The notes under the pieces: model-generated
What the model was told of the DNA's origin: nothing
Database searches by the model: none
Seen by the model: only the letters and a program-made list of their open reading frames with translations
Shown: positions 1-8,589 of the stretch, piece after piece
Position numbering within the stretch: position 1 is the first letter of the stretch
How the letters are laid out: the number at the start of each line of letters is the position of its first letter
Assembly (NCBI RefSeq): GCF_045310525.1
Contig: NZ_JBJHZY010000001.1
Span: forward strand, 1,426,001 to 1,490,000
Length of the DNA stretch: 64,000 nt
Direction: 5' to 3'
From: Clostridium_AT radicumherbarum
Lineage (GTDB): Bacteria > Bacillota > Clostridia > Clostridiales > Clostridiaceae
Program-made: the position numbers and the translations under genes

Positions 1-272
1 ATAAAAAAGGAGTAGGTAGCTCAAGAAACGGTAGAGACAGTGAATCCAAGAGACTTGGTGTTAAATGTGCAGATGGACAATTTGTTCTTGCAGGAAATAT
101 ATTAGTTAGACAAAGAGGAACTAAGCTTCACCCAGGCGAAAATGTTGGTAAAGGAAGCGATGATACTCTTTTCGCAAAAGCAGATGGTATCGTTAAATAT
201 GAAAGATTCGGCAGAGACAAGAAAAAAGCGAGTGTTTATCCTCTTGAGGTAGAAACTCAAATTGCTGAGTAA
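1..272 (+). CDS. rpmA: 50S ribosomal protein L27 (3' part, start lies before the window)
   Basis: The open frame from base 3 encodes 89 residues of bacterial L27, beginning just inside the conserved N-terminus (KKGVGSSRNGRDSESKRLG) and running through GTKLHPGENVGKGSDDTLFA to a TAA stop at 270-272. L27 is a large-subunit protein whose N-terminal tail reaches the peptidyl-transferase centre. Only about a dozen N-terminal codons are missing. In Firmicutes rpmA normally follows rplU and a cysteine-protease gene and precedes obgE, which is the order seen here. A strong intrinsic terminator follows at once. Confidence 0.97.
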   Translation, partial: KKGVGSSRNGRDSESKRLGVKCADGQFVLAGNILVRQRGTKLHPGENVGKGSDDTLFAKADGIVKYERFGRDKKKASVYPLEVETQIAE

Positions 273-276
273 TTAT

Positions 277-303
277 AAAAGCACCCATTAGGGTGCTTTT
301 TTT
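277..303 (+). terminator. Intrinsic terminator of the rpmA operon
   Basis: AAAAGCACCC and GGGTGCTTTT form a perfect stem around ATTA, followed by a run of T. It lies five bases after the rpmA stop and should separate rpmA from obgE. Confidence 0.92.
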
Positions 304-621
304 AAGGCCTTATGTACTAAGGTATGAAAGCTAATTTATGAAGCCAACTAAAAATTTAAGCAATTCCACTACATACGGAATTATGAAGAAAATGATAAAG
401 TATATTTCACCATTTTCGATAAAATTAATAATTTAGTTTATAATATATACAATACAATAAAGTTCTTACATTAATGATGTCATAAAATATCCAATCTTCA
501 AGGATTTTTAGGAGATCATTAATGTATTAGAACTTTCGTATTGTATAATATGAAAATGGAAAAAACTAACCTTATGGTTATTGATATAAAATAGAAAAAT
601 GGTTTAAAAGAGGTGAAGGTT
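304..621. other. Intergenic region between rpmA and obgE
   Basis: 318 bases without a credible gene. The first 140 bases are AT-rich and show no clear signal. The 100-nt hairpin element occupies 447-546, and about 75 bases then lead to the obgE start with the ribosome binding site AGAGGTGAAGG at 609-619. I found no convincing -35/-10 pair. Confidence 0.7.
447..546 (+). repeat. 100-nt structured repeat, copy 1
   Basis: A near-perfect hairpin. The outer arm ATACAATAC pairs with GTATTGTAT, then AAAGTTCT with AGAACTTT, then TACATTAATGAT with its complement around 515-526. The central 34 nt (480-513) can form an inner stem (TAAAA, bulged T, ATCC against GGAT, TTTTA) with loop AATCTTCAA. A second copy of identical length and orientation is at 38484-38583; its core is identical and three stem pairs differ by compensating changes. 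I cannot tell from two copies whether this is a regulatory RNA or a miniature mobile hairpin. No clear target duplication is visible. Confidence 0.85.
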
Positions 622-1896
622 ATGTTTATAGATAGAGCAAAAATTTATGTAAAATCAGGAGATGGCGGTAATGGAGCAGTTTCCTTTAGAAGAGAAAAAT
701 ATATTCCTCTAGGCGGACCTGATGGTGGAAATGGAGGAAAGGGTGGAGATGTTATATTAGAAGTTGATCCTAATATGACTACTTTATTGGACTTTACGTA
801 TAAAAAGAAATATGCTGCAAAAAATGGTGGAAGTGGGTCTGGAACTAACTGTTTCGGGAAAAATGGAGAAAGCTTACATATAAATGTTCCTATGGGCACA
901 ATAGTAAGAGATATTGAAACTAATAAAATAATGGCTGATTTATCCCATGAAGGTGATAAATTTGTGGTAGCAAAAGGAGGTAAGGGAGGCAAGGGCAATT
1001 CTAATTTTGCAACCCCAACAAGGCAGGCTCCTAATTTTGCAGAACCTGGTATGCCGGGAGAGGAAAGAAATATTGAACTCGAGCTTAAATTACTAGCTGA
1101 TGTGGGTTTACTTGGATTTCCTAATGTAGGTAAGTCTACTCTTTTATCTATTGTTTCTAAAGCTAGACCTAAAATAGCTAATTATCATTTTACAACTTTA
1201 AAACCAAATTTAGGAGTTGTAGATGTTCCTGGAGTTACAAGCTTTGTAATGGCTGATATTCCTGGAATTATTGAAGGTGCAGCTGAAGGTGTAGGTCTTG
1301 GACTTGACTTTTTAAGACATATTGAAAGAACTAGAGTATTAATACATATAGTTGATATTTCTGGAGTTGAAGGAAGAGATCCCTATGAAGACTTTTTAAA
1401 GATAAATGAGGAATTAAAGAGATATAGTGTTAAGCTTTGGGATAGACCACAAATAGTTGCTGCAAATAAAAGTGATATGCTCTTTGATGATGAAGCCTTT
1501 ATAAGTTTTGAAAATAAGGTTAAGGAGCTTGGATATAAGAAGGTATTTAAGATATCTGCTGCTACTAATACTGGTGTAAACGAGCTTTTAAAGGAAGCAG
1601 CTAGGGTACTCAGCACAATACCAATCACTGATCTTGAGATTAGGGAAGAAGATAGGTATGTACCTGAAGAAAAGCACTTTACTTATGAAATAAGAGTGGA
1701 AGATGGAGTTTATGTGGTTTTAGGAAGCTTTGTAGATAGGCTTCTAGCAAGTGTAAATGTAAATGACTCTGAGTCCCTTAAATATTTTCATAAAGTACTT
1801 AGAAACAAAGGAATCCTTGATGATTTAAAAAACATGGGAATCCAAGATGGGGATACAGTTAGACTCAACGATTTTGAATTTGAGTTTTTAACATAG
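622..1896 (+). CDS. obgE: GTPase Obg (ribosome assembly)
   Basis: 424-residue essential GTPase acting late in 50S subunit maturation and in stress and sporulation control. The glycine-rich Obg fold fills the first ~155 residues, with repeats such as SGDGGNGAVSFRREKY and GGKGGKGN. The G domain follows with GFPNVGKST near residue 165, DIPG near 212, NKSD and an SA motif. A C-terminal OCT domain ends in GIQDGDTVRLNDFEFEF. I choose ATG 622 rather than an in-frame GTG at 613, because that GTG sits inside the ribosome binding site AGGTGAAGG. The gene heads the run obgE-yhbY-nadD-yqeK. Confidence 0.97.
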   Translation: MFIDRAKIYVKSGDGGNGAVSFRREKYIPLGGPDGGNGGKGGDVILEVDPNMTTLLDFTYKKKYAAKNGGSGSGTNCFGKNGESLHINVPMGTIVRDIETNKIMADLSHEGDKFVVAKGGKGGKGNSNFATPTRQAPNFAEPGMPGEERNIELELKLLADVGLLGFPNVGKSTLLSIVSKARPKIANYHFTTLKPNLGVVDVPGVTSFVMADIPGIIEGAAEGVGLGLDFLRHIERTRVLIHIVDISGVEGRDPYEDFLKINEELKRYSVKLWDRPQIVAANKSDMLFDDEAFISFENKVKELGYKKVFKISAATNTGVNELLKEAARVLSTIPITDLEIREEDRYVPEEKHFTYEIRVEDGVYVVLGSFVDRLLASVNVNDSESLKYFHKVLRNKGILDDLKNMGIQDGDTVRLNDFEFEFLT

Positions 1897-1922
1897 TACG
1901 AGGTTTGTGAAGGAGAGTATAT

Positions 1923-2213
1923 ATGATAACTAGTAAACAACGAAGCTTTTTAAGGTCACTTTCAAATGGTCTTGAGCCTTTATTTCAAATTGGTAAAGGC
2001 GGTATAGAAGAGGCATTTTTAAAACAACTTAAGGACGCCTTAGAAGCTAGAGAGCTGATTAAAATAAAGGTTTTAAGTAACAGCGGCTATGATACGAGAG
2101 AAGCCTCAGATATAATTTGCAATGAAATTGGCTGTGAAGGAATACAGGCTATTGGAAGTAAAATTGTACTGTATAAAAAGTCCGAGAAAAAGCCTAAAAT
2201 AGAATTACCATAA
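1923..2213 (+). CDS. yhbY: CRM-domain RNA-binding protein YhbY
   Basis: 96 residues, the usual length of a single CRM (YhbY) domain. Typical signatures are the N-terminal TSKQRSFLRSLSNGLEPLFQ, the GKGG loop near residue 23 and VLYKKS near the C-terminus. Members of this family bind pre-50S ribosomal particles. The gene lies 26 bases after obgE with its own site GAAGGAGAGTATAT, and a hairpin follows. Its position between obgE and nadD is conserved in Firmicutes. Confidence 0.93.
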   Translation: MITSKQRSFLRSLSNGLEPLFQIGKGGIEEAFLKQLKDALEARELIKIKVLSNSGYDTREASDIICNEIGCEGIQAIGSKIVLYKKSEKKPKIELP

Positions 2214-2228
2214 TATTAAATAATAATT

Positions 2229-2278
2229 AAAATAAGCATGTATTGTTTACCACATAAAAATAATACATGCTTATTTTT
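2229..2278 (+). terminator. Long hairpin between yhbY and nadD
   Basis: AAAATAAGCATGTATT (2229-2244) is perfectly complementary to AATACATGCTTATTTT (2262-2277), with a short T run at the end. It could terminate or attenuate transcription, although nadD starts only 18 bases later, so some read-through is likely. Confidence 0.6.
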
Positions 2279-2295
2279 GAAAGCAGGGATAAATT

Positions 2296-2901
2296 ATGCC
2301 AAATAAAGGGCTATTTGGAGGTACCTTCGATCCTATCCATTTTGGACACTTATATATAGCTGAGGAAGCTTTGTATAAACTTAATTTAGATAGTATATTA
2401 TTTATGCCTACTGGTAATCCTCCCCACAAAACTGATAGAGAAATAACTGAAGCCTATATTCGTTATGAACTTGTCAGAATGGCAATAAAAGACGAGGAGA
2501 GATTTAATTTATCAAGTTTCGAAATAGATGAGAAAGGATTAAGTTATACTTACAAAACCTTAGACTATTTAAAAAACAAGGAGCCAGACACAAATTGGTT
2601 TTTAGTAACTGGTGGAGATTGCCTTATGGAACTAGATTCTTGGAAAAATGTAGATGAAATATTCAAGCTTTGTACTCTTGTAGTATTTAATAGATTGGGT
2701 TATGAAAAAGGTAACATTCTGAAGCAAAAGAAAATTGTTGAGGAAAGGTATAATGTTAAGATAATTTTTTTAAATATAAATCCTTTGGACATATCTTCAA
2801 CAAATATTAAGAAAATGCTTAAGGAAGGTAGGAATGTAAATCATCTCCTGCCGCTAAATGTATTAAATACAATTTCAGAATTAGGTTTGTATAAGGAATG
2901 A
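2296..2901 (+). CDS. nadD: Nicotinate-nucleotide adenylyltransferase
   Basis: 201 residues, normal length. It transfers the adenylyl group of ATP to nicotinate mononucleotide, giving deamido-NAD. The nucleotidyltransferase signature GTFDPIHFGH is at residues 9-18, followed by PTGNPPHK, and the C-terminal ISSTNIKKML matches the usual ISST-x-IR motif. The ribosome binding site is a modest GCAGGGA. yqeK follows after 10 bases, as in Bacillus and Clostridium. Confidence 0.96.
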   Translation: MPNKGLFGGTFDPIHFGHLYIAEEALYKLNLDSILFMPTGNPPHKTDREITEAYIRYELVRMAIKDEERFNLSSFEIDEKGLSYTYKTLDYLKNKEPDTNWFLVTGGDCLMELDSWKNVDEIFKLCTLVVFNRLGYEKGNILKQKKIVEERYNVKIIFLNINPLDISSTNIKKMLKEGRNVNHLLPLNVLNTISELGLYKE

Positions 2902-2911
2902 AGGTGAATAT

Positions 2912-3481
2912 ATGTGGAGTGAAGATCAGATAACGGATTATTTAAAAGCAAATTTAAACCCTCAAAGATTTCAGCACAGTATAAGGGTAATGGAAACAGC
3001 TGTAAGTCTGGCTAAGCGTTATAAAGTTGATGAAGAAAAGGCTAAACTTGCAGGACTCACCCATGATTGTGCAAAAAATTTAAATAATTTGGAAATTAAT
3101 GATTTATTAGTAAAAAATGGGTATAATATAGATATGATGTTTAAAAAAAGTTCTAATGTTATGCATGGTCTTGCTGGGTCAATTATAGCAAGAGATGTTA
3201 TGGGAATTTCAGATGAGGAAGTATTAAATGCAATTGTCTATCATACAACAGGAAGAGCAAACATGAGTATGCTAGAAAAGATTATATATATAGCTGATTA
3301 TATTGAACCTATGAGGAATTTCGAAGGCATAGCGACCTTAAGAACCTTAGCATATGAGAATTTAGATGAGGCACTTCTTTTATCCTTTAATAACACTATC
3401 AAATATGTAATAGATAAAGCGGAGCTAATTCATAAGGATACAATTGAGGCCAGAAATTTTATTTTATTTACAAAACACTAG
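2912..3481 (+). CDS. yqeK: HD-domain hydrolase YqeK (Ap4A hydrolase family)
   Basis: 189-residue HD-superfamily phosphohydrolase. Metal-binding residues are visible as H22 in RFQHSIRVMETA, the HD pair in GLTHDCAKN near residue 50, histidines at MHGLAG and YHTTG, and D in IYIADYIEP. Characterised relatives split diadenosine tetraphosphate into two ADP. It sits 10 bases after nadD and 10 bases before the LCP gene, so the three are probably co-transcribed. Confidence 0.92.
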   Translation: MWSEDQITDYLKANLNPQRFQHSIRVMETAVSLAKRYKVDEEKAKLAGLTHDCAKNLNNLEINDLLVKNGYNIDMMFKKSSNVMHGLAGSIIARDVMGISDEEVLNAIVYHTTGRANMSMLEKIIYIADYIEPMRNFEGIATLRTLAYENLDEALLLSFNNTIKYVIDKAELIHKDTIEARNFILFTKH

Positions 3482-3491
3482 GAGATAAAAT

Positions 3492-4445
3492 ATGGGAAGA
3501 ATAAAGAGAAGCCATAGTTTTCGCGACTTTTTTATTATCTTTGTTTCATTATTTGTATGCATTAGCCTTGCAGGCGCAGCCTATTTATATTTCTATTTAG
3601 ATGGACTTAATCATACAAAGCTTGAAAAGAATAAAGTGCAGCCTATAGCTGCTAATAAAGATGAACAGGTAAATATATTAGCCATGGGCACCGATATTGG
3701 AACCGTAGGGGCTAATAGTAATAATAATCCTAAGAGAACGGACACTATACTTCTTATTAATTTAAACCCTAGTCTTAAGGAAACCAATGTTATTTCTATA
3801 CCTAGAGATACTTTAATTCAGATGAATAACTCAAATAAAAAAATAAATGAAGCTAATGTAATAGGTGGCCCTGGTTATTTAATTGATGCAGTTGAGAAGC
3901 TTTTAGATATAAGGGTAAACTATTACTCTAAATTGGACTATGAAGGCTTTAGAAAGATAATTGACTGTGTTGGACCCATTGAAATTAAAATCAATAATAA
4001 TATGAATTATGATGATGAAACTCAAGATCTGCATATTCACTTTAAAAAAGGCGATATTGTAGAGCTTAATGGGGAAAAGGCGGAAGAATTTTTTAGATGG
4101 AGAGAAAATAATGATGGTACTGGCCTAGCTAATGGAGACTTAGGACGAATAGAGAATCAGCACCTATTTATTAATAAAGTAATAGATAAATTTAAAAGCC
4201 CTTCAATTATAACTAAACTTCCTAGTATCCTAGGTACAATCTCAAATTATGTTGAGACTAATATGAAGGCAGATGAAATAATTAAATATGGGCTGATGTT
4301 ATCTAAGATGGATAAAGCAAACATAAAGCTTTATACAATTAAAGGTGACCCAGAATATATAAATGGGATTTCCTATGTAATTTATGATAAAAGTAAGAAT
4401 ACAGAATTATTAAATAAGCTTCATTATGAGGCAGCTATGAAATAA
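3492..4445 (+). CDS. LytR-CpsA-Psr family cell-wall glycopolymer transferase
   Basis: 317 residues. A cytoplasmic basic start (GRIKRSHSFRDF) is followed by one membrane helix at about residues 12-33 and an extracellular LCP domain. The conserved core is seen as RTDTILLINLNP and SIPRDTLIQM, with later arginines in FRWRENNDG and GDLGRIENQH. LCP enzymes attach teichoic acids or capsule to peptidoglycan from undecaprenyl-linked donors. Here rsfS, which commonly follows the LCP gene in clostridia, is absent and an RluA-type gene comes next. Confidence 0.9.
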   Translation: MGRIKRSHSFRDFFIIFVSLFVCISLAGAAYLYFYLDGLNHTKLEKNKVQPIAANKDEQVNILAMGTDIGTVGANSNNNPKRTDTILLINLNPSLKETNVISIPRDTLIQMNNSNKKINEANVIGGPGYLIDAVEKLLDIRVNYYSKLDYEGFRKIIDCVGPIEIKINNNMNYDDETQDLHIHFKKGDIVELNGEKAEEFFRWRENNDGTGLANGDLGRIENQHLFINKVIDKFKSPSIITKLPSILGTISNYVETNMKADEIIKYGLMLSKMDKANIKLYTIKGDPEYINGISYVIYDKSKNTELLNKLHYEAAMK

Positions 4446-4495
4446 GATATTTATTTTTGGCTATTTCTGATATAATTAATATAAAATAATTTGTT

Positions 4496-4523
4496 AACTG
4501 TGTGTAAGCACAGTTTATTTTTT
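4496..4523 (+). terminator. Weak terminator-like hairpin before the pseudouridine synthase gene
   Basis: AACTGTG and CACAGTT form a 7-bp stem with a short loop, followed by TATTTTTT. It overlaps the leader of the next gene, so it may act as an attenuator rather than a full stop. Confidence 0.5.
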
Positions 4524-4533
4524 GAGGTGGCAC

Positions 4534-5433
4534 ATGAATAATGATTTAATTTATAAAATTACTGATAGTGAGAAAGATATGAAGCTTAGGGAATATTTAA
4601 GAAAAACAGCAAAGCTATCAGGACGATTAATAAAAGGAGCTGCAATAGATGGCAGAATTAGAGTTAATGATATAGTAACCAAATTAAATTATGTTTTAAA
4701 AACAGGAGACACTATTTCCTTTCAAGTTGAGAAGAATGAATCACAAAATATAGAGCCAGAAAAAATAGATTTAGACATTAGATACGAAGATGAAGATTTA
4801 ATTATAGTAAATAAAATGCCTGGAATGGTTGTGCATCCAACGAGAAGCTATCCCAGCGGTACTTTAGCAAATGGTTTGTTATACTATTTCAAGGAAAAAG
4901 GTGAAAATTGTATTGTTAGGCTTGTAAGCAGGCTGGATATGGATACTTCAGGCCTAATTATAATTGCAAAAAACCAGTTTTCACATATGTCCTTGGCAAG
5001 GGATATGCAGAGTGAAAATTTTAAAAAAAGTTATTTAGCTGTAGTACATGGAAACCTTAAAGATAAAGAAGGAACCATTGACTTACCTATTTATAGAACT
5101 GGAGATGACAGCATAAAGCGGATAGTGGATGATAGAGGACAAAAAAGCATTACACATTTTAAGGTTATTGAAAGTTATAAGGATTCAGAGCTTTTAGAAC
5201 TTACCTTAGAGACTGGAAGAACTCATCAAATAAGGGTTCATTTAAGTTACTTGGGCCATCCAATTTATGGTGATAATTTATATGGAATAGATGAGGATAA
5301 GGCTTTAATTACAAGGCAGGCCCTTCATGCCTATAAAATATCCGTGCCACATCCTAGAACAGGTGAGATTTTGACTTTAGAAAGTGAATTGCCAAAAGAT
5401 ATAAAAGAACTTATAACAAAAATAAGTAGGTAA
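4534..5433 (+). CDS. RluA-family rRNA/tRNA pseudouridine synthase
   Basis: 299 residues. An S4-like domain (residues ~15-75, with LIKGAAIDGRIRVND) precedes the RluA catalytic domain. The catalytic aspartate is in RLVSRLDMDTSG, and GRTHQIRVHL is the second family motif. The enzyme isomerises uridine in structured RNA; the exact target site cannot be read from sequence. I choose ATG 4534 because the upstream in-frame TTG at 4522 overlaps the ribosome binding site GAGGTGG, although spacing to the ATG is short. Confidence 0.9.
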   Translation: MNNDLIYKITDSEKDMKLREYLRKTAKLSGRLIKGAAIDGRIRVNDIVTKLNYVLKTGDTISFQVEKNESQNIEPEKIDLDIRYEDEDLIIVNKMPGMVVHPTRSYPSGTLANGLLYYFKEKGENCIVRLVSRLDMDTSGLIIIAKNQFSHMSLARDMQSENFKKSYLAVVHGNLKDKEGTIDLPIYRTGDDSIKRIVDDRGQKSITHFKVIESYKDSELLELTLETGRTHQIRVHLSYLGHPIYGDNLYGIDEDKALITRQALHAYKISVPHPRTGEILTLESELPKDIKELITKISR

Positions 5434-5450
5434 TATTACCTACTTATTTT
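5419..5450. terminator. Bidirectional terminator between convergent genes
   Basis: A perfect 32-base palindrome: AAAATAAGTAGGTAAT followed by its complement. It overlaps the last codons of the pseudouridine synthase gene and abuts the stop of the convergent carboxypeptidase gene, so it can serve both strands. Confidence 0.88.
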
Positions 5451-6721
5451 CATATATTCCTATTTTCATATATTTTTATTTTGCTTTGTCTTTTCTTCTT
5501 TTTATTAATTTTAATAATTATACGAAGTAATACTAGAAAGGAGAATATACCCAAAATAATTTTTAATGCTAAAAATAAATAATTCATTCCCTTACTTGAA
5601 AAGACTTTTTCATTTAAAAGAGTTGGTATCTTATGATCTATGCCGCTGTCTAACTGCAGTGCTGGAAGAGTGGTATTATCAAGCTTCATAGTGGCATCTG
5701 TTAATTTATCTCCTCTTGAAAATGATTTATTACTTAAAATGTTGCTCTTATTAACTTCAACTTTAGGAACCTCATTTATGGATTTATCCCTTACGTAGTA
5801 GTAATCTTCTTGTGCAAGTAAAGGTATATTTAAGTCTCCTTCAGTAACCGTTGTAACTAGTTCATTCTTTTTATAAAGTGGAACTAATTCAAAATTTTTA
5901 AAGCCATAGTCAAAAAGTGCTCTTGAATCTTGAAAATATGTTTTGTTCTTATCGTGTACTAAGGCAACTATTAGCCTTTGGCCATTTCTTTCTGCACTTG
6001 CAACATAGGAATGTAATGACTGGATTGTATACCCGGTTTTACCTGCGTCTGCACCATTATAGTAGTACATGGAGTTTTTATTTATTAATTTATTTTCATT
6101 TGCTAAATTAATGCCTTCAGGATGCTTATTTGTAGGTGGAATCTTGTAGGAAAAAGTTGAAGAAATCTCTCTAAATTCAGGATATTTAATAAGCGCCTTC
6201 ATTATTAAAGCTAAATCTTTGGCAGAAGTTTTATGATTTTCATCATAAAGACCGCTTGGGTTTACGAAGTGTGTATCTAAAGCCCCTAATTCCTTTGCTT
6301 TTTTATTCATAAGGTCAGCAAAAGCTGAGGTGGAACCACTAATATGTTCTGCTAAAGCTACTGCACAATCATTTCCAGAAAGAAGCAGCATCCCATATAA
6401 TAAATTTCTAACGGATATTTCTTCACCTTCAAATATCCCTATTTTACTGCCATCCACATAGGGTGGGTTTTTACCTACTGTCACTATATCATCCAGGTTA
6501 CTATTTTCCAAAGTTAAGAGCGCTGTCATAGTTTTAGTAGTTGAAGCTGGAGGATATGAATCATCCATATTTTTAGAATATAAAATTGTTCCAGTAGTAG
6601 CATCCATTAATATTGCGCTATCAGCCGAAACATTAGGAGCAGCCTCTTTTGCATAAATAATTATATTTGAACTGCTTATGAGCATTAAAATAACTAATAA
6701 TAATGTTAAAAAACGTTTCAT
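5450..6721 (-). CDS. D-alanyl-D-alanine carboxypeptidase (DacF-like, S11 family)
   Basis: 423 residues from ATG 6721, chosen for the upstream AGGAGG seven bases away and the signal peptide MKRFLTLLLVILMLI. It trims the terminal D-alanine of peptidoglycan pentapeptides outside the membrane. The penicillin-binding motifs are STTK in PPASTTKTMTALL, SGN in LLSGNDCAVAL and KTG in DAGKTGYT. A second-domain region and a C-terminal membrane helix (FLALKIILGIFSFLVLL) with a lysine-rich tail follow. It is divergent from the comEA-like gene. Confidence 0.94.
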   Translation of the reverse strand: MKRFLTLLLVILMLISSSNIIIYAKEAAPNVSADSAILMDATTGTILYSKNMDDSYPPASTTKTMTALLTLENSNLDDIVTVGKNPPYVDGSKIGIFEGEEISVRNLLYGMLLLSGNDCAVALAEHISGSTSAFADLMNKKAKELGALDTHFVNPSGLYDENHKTSAKDLALIMKALIKYPEFREISSTFSYKIPPTNKHPEGINLANENKLINKNSMYYYNGADAGKTGYTIQSLHSYVASAERNGQRLIVALVHDKNKTYFQDSRALFDYGFKNFELVPLYKKNELVTTVTEGDLNIPLLAQEDYYYVRDKSINEVPKVEVNKSNILSNKSFSRGDKLTDATMKLDNTTLPALQLDSGIDHKIPTLLNEKVFSSKGMNYLFLALKIILGIFSFLVLLRIIIKINKKKKRQSKIKIYENRNI

Positions 6722-6849
6722 AAATAATCCTCCTATTACATACATGTATAAATTATAACAAATAAAAGCTAAAGATGCGATAATAAATTTAATAATTGTC
6801 AATAATTAAAATATTATTAATATAATTGGTCGTATTTGGAGGAGAGATA

Positions 6850-7455
6850 ATGAAAACCAAACAGAAAATAATTGGCTCTGTAGTTATATTATTGGTATTG
6901 ATTGGTTTTTTAGTGGTTGGCATTTTAATAAATAAACCTAAAAACCATAAATTAGAGGAACAAGACATTTTTGTAGATAGTATACCTAGTGAAACTATGC
7001 AAAAAACTGAAAACAAAATGGTCACTGTATATATTCAGGGGGAAGTAAAAAAACCAGGAGTGTACAGCTTATCAAGCGGCAGCATACTAAACGATTTGGT
7101 GAAGGCAGCTGGTGGTTTTACAGAAAAAGCAGCGCCTGATACGAAGCTTAATCTTGCAAAAAAATTAAAAGATGAGGATTATGTATTTGTTCCAGAAAAA
7201 TCCGAAGAGATATCTAATAACAGTAATTCTGCAGCTGTTTCCTCAAATAACAAAGAATCAAAAAAGATTAACATTAATACTGCTTCTGCAGCAGAACTTG
7301 ATACACTGCCAGGCATTGGACCCACAACAGCACAAAAGATTATTGATTATAGAGAGAAAAATGGACAATATACCTCTATTGATGACCTTAAGAAAATTGG
7401 AGGAGTTGGAGATAAGACTTTAGACAAGTTTAGAGATAATATAGACATAAGATAA
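6850..7455 (+). CDS. comEA: ComEA-like DNA-binding protein (SLBB + helix-hairpin-helix)
   Basis: 201 residues from ATG 6850 (site TTGGAGGAGAG). An N-terminal membrane anchor (~residues 6-28) is followed by an SLBB domain (VTVYIQGEVKKPGVYSL), a serine/asparagine-rich linker and a C-terminal double helix-hairpin-helix region (INTASAAELDTLPGIG and IDDLKKIGGVGDKTLDKF). ComEA binds incoming DNA at the outer membrane face during natural competence. The comEC gene is not adjacent but lies 14 kb downstream. selD begins 64 bases later. Confidence 0.92.
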   Translation: MKTKQKIIGSVVILLVLIGFLVVGILINKPKNHKLEEQDIFVDSIPSETMQKTENKMVTVYIQGEVKKPGVYSLSSGSILNDLVKAAGGFTEKAAPDTKLNLAKKLKDEDYVFVPEKSEEISNNSNSAAVSSNNKESKKININTASAAELDTLPGIGPTTAQKIIDYREKNGQYTSIDDLKKIGGVGDKTLDKFRDNIDIR

Positions 7456-7519
7456 GGAATATTATACAATTAGTACTGAACTTTAGTATCATATTCATGA
7501 TATGAAAGGAGTGGTAATA

Positions 7520-8548
7520 ATGGAAAAAAGATTAACTGAAATGTCCAGAACTTCTGGGTGAGCAGCCAAAATAGGGCCGGAGACCCTTTCAAAAATTTTA
7601 TATAAATTACCTGTAATGAAAAATGATAATTTATTAGTAGGTATAGAAACATCTGATGATGCGGCGGTATATAAATTAAACGATGATACTGCTATGATTC
7701 AGACTTTGGATTTTTTCACACCTGTAGTAGATGATCCTTACACCTATGGTCAAATAGCAGCAGCTAATTCCTTAAGTGATGTTTATGCCATGGGAGGTAA
7801 ACCTGTATCAGCATTAAATATCGTATGCTTTCCACTTTGTTTGCCTACTGAGATTTTAGCAGAAATTTTAAGAGGTGGAGCAGACAAGGTATTAGAGGCA
7901 GGTGCAGTAATTGTTGGAGGACATACTGTAGATGATAATGAACCTAAATACGGACTTTCTGTAACAGGCTTAGTACATCCAAATAAGGTTTTAAAAAACT
8001 ACGGTTCAAAGGTTGGAGAAGTGGTTATTTTAACAAAACCTTTAGGAACAGGGATAATTAATGCAGCAATTAAGGGACAAATTGTTTCTGATAATGCTTA
8101 TGAAAAAGCTGTTAAAGTGATGTCTACACTAAATAAATATGCCTCTGAGAAAATGGAGAAATTTAATATAAGTGCCTGCACTGATATAACTGGCTTTGGA
8201 TTTTTAGGCCACAGTTATGAAATGGCCAGTGCATCAAAGGTTGCAATTAAGTATTATAAAAATAAAATACCATTTATAGCTGAAGCTAAAGAGTATGCTG
8301 AAATGGGGCTTGTTCCAGAAGGAACCTATAGCAATAGAGCATATTTAGAGGAAAAATGTTCTTTAAATAATTTATCTGTTTGGTTTGAAGATATATTATT
8401 TGATCCACAAACCTCAGGAGGTCTTCTCTTTACCATAAATGCTGAAGATGGTGAAAAATTAATTAAAGAACTTGAAGGCCTTGAAATTGAATCTGCTATA
8501 GTTGGAGAAGTAATAGCTTTAGAGGATAAATTTATCATTGTGGAGTAG
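7520..8548 (+). CDS. selD: Selenide, water dikinase (selenophosphate synthase), selenoprotein
   Basis: 342 residues if the in-frame TGA at 7559-7561 is read as selenocysteine (residue 14). The start is ATG 7520 after AAAGGAGTGG. The context LTEMSRTSG-Sec-AAKIGPETL matches the SelD active-site loop, in which Cys or Sec precedes the catalytic Lys (here Lys17). Downstream ATP-binding segments include ETSDDAAVYKL, ANSLSDVYAMGG and VGGHTVDD. SelD makes selenophosphate from selenide and ATP for tRNA-Sec charging. Homology continues across the TGA without loss of frame, and selA, selB and tRNA-Sec follow, so this is a selenoprotein and not a pseudogene. Confidence 0.96.
7559..7590 (+). promoter_or_regulatory. 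SECIS-like hairpin after the selD UGA codon
   Basis: Directly after TGA 7559-7561, AGGG (7573-7576) can pair with CCCT (7584-7587) around loop CCGGAGA, and flanking AAAAT/ATTTT could extend the stem. Distance from the UGA to the loop (about 15-20 nt) and the G-rich loop fit bacterial SECIS elements, which recruit SelB. The stem is short, so the exact fold is uncertain. Confidence 0.7.
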
Positions 8549-8589
8549 ACTATTTAAATCATAATTTGTAAAGAAAGGTTTTAATTATT

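Noticed and set aside
7559..7561. In-frame stop suggesting that selD is a pseudogene with an intact 310-residue remainder
   Set aside because: The stop is TGA at the catalytic residue, followed by a SECIS-like hairpin, and the complete Sec machinery lies next to it. It is read as selenocysteine.
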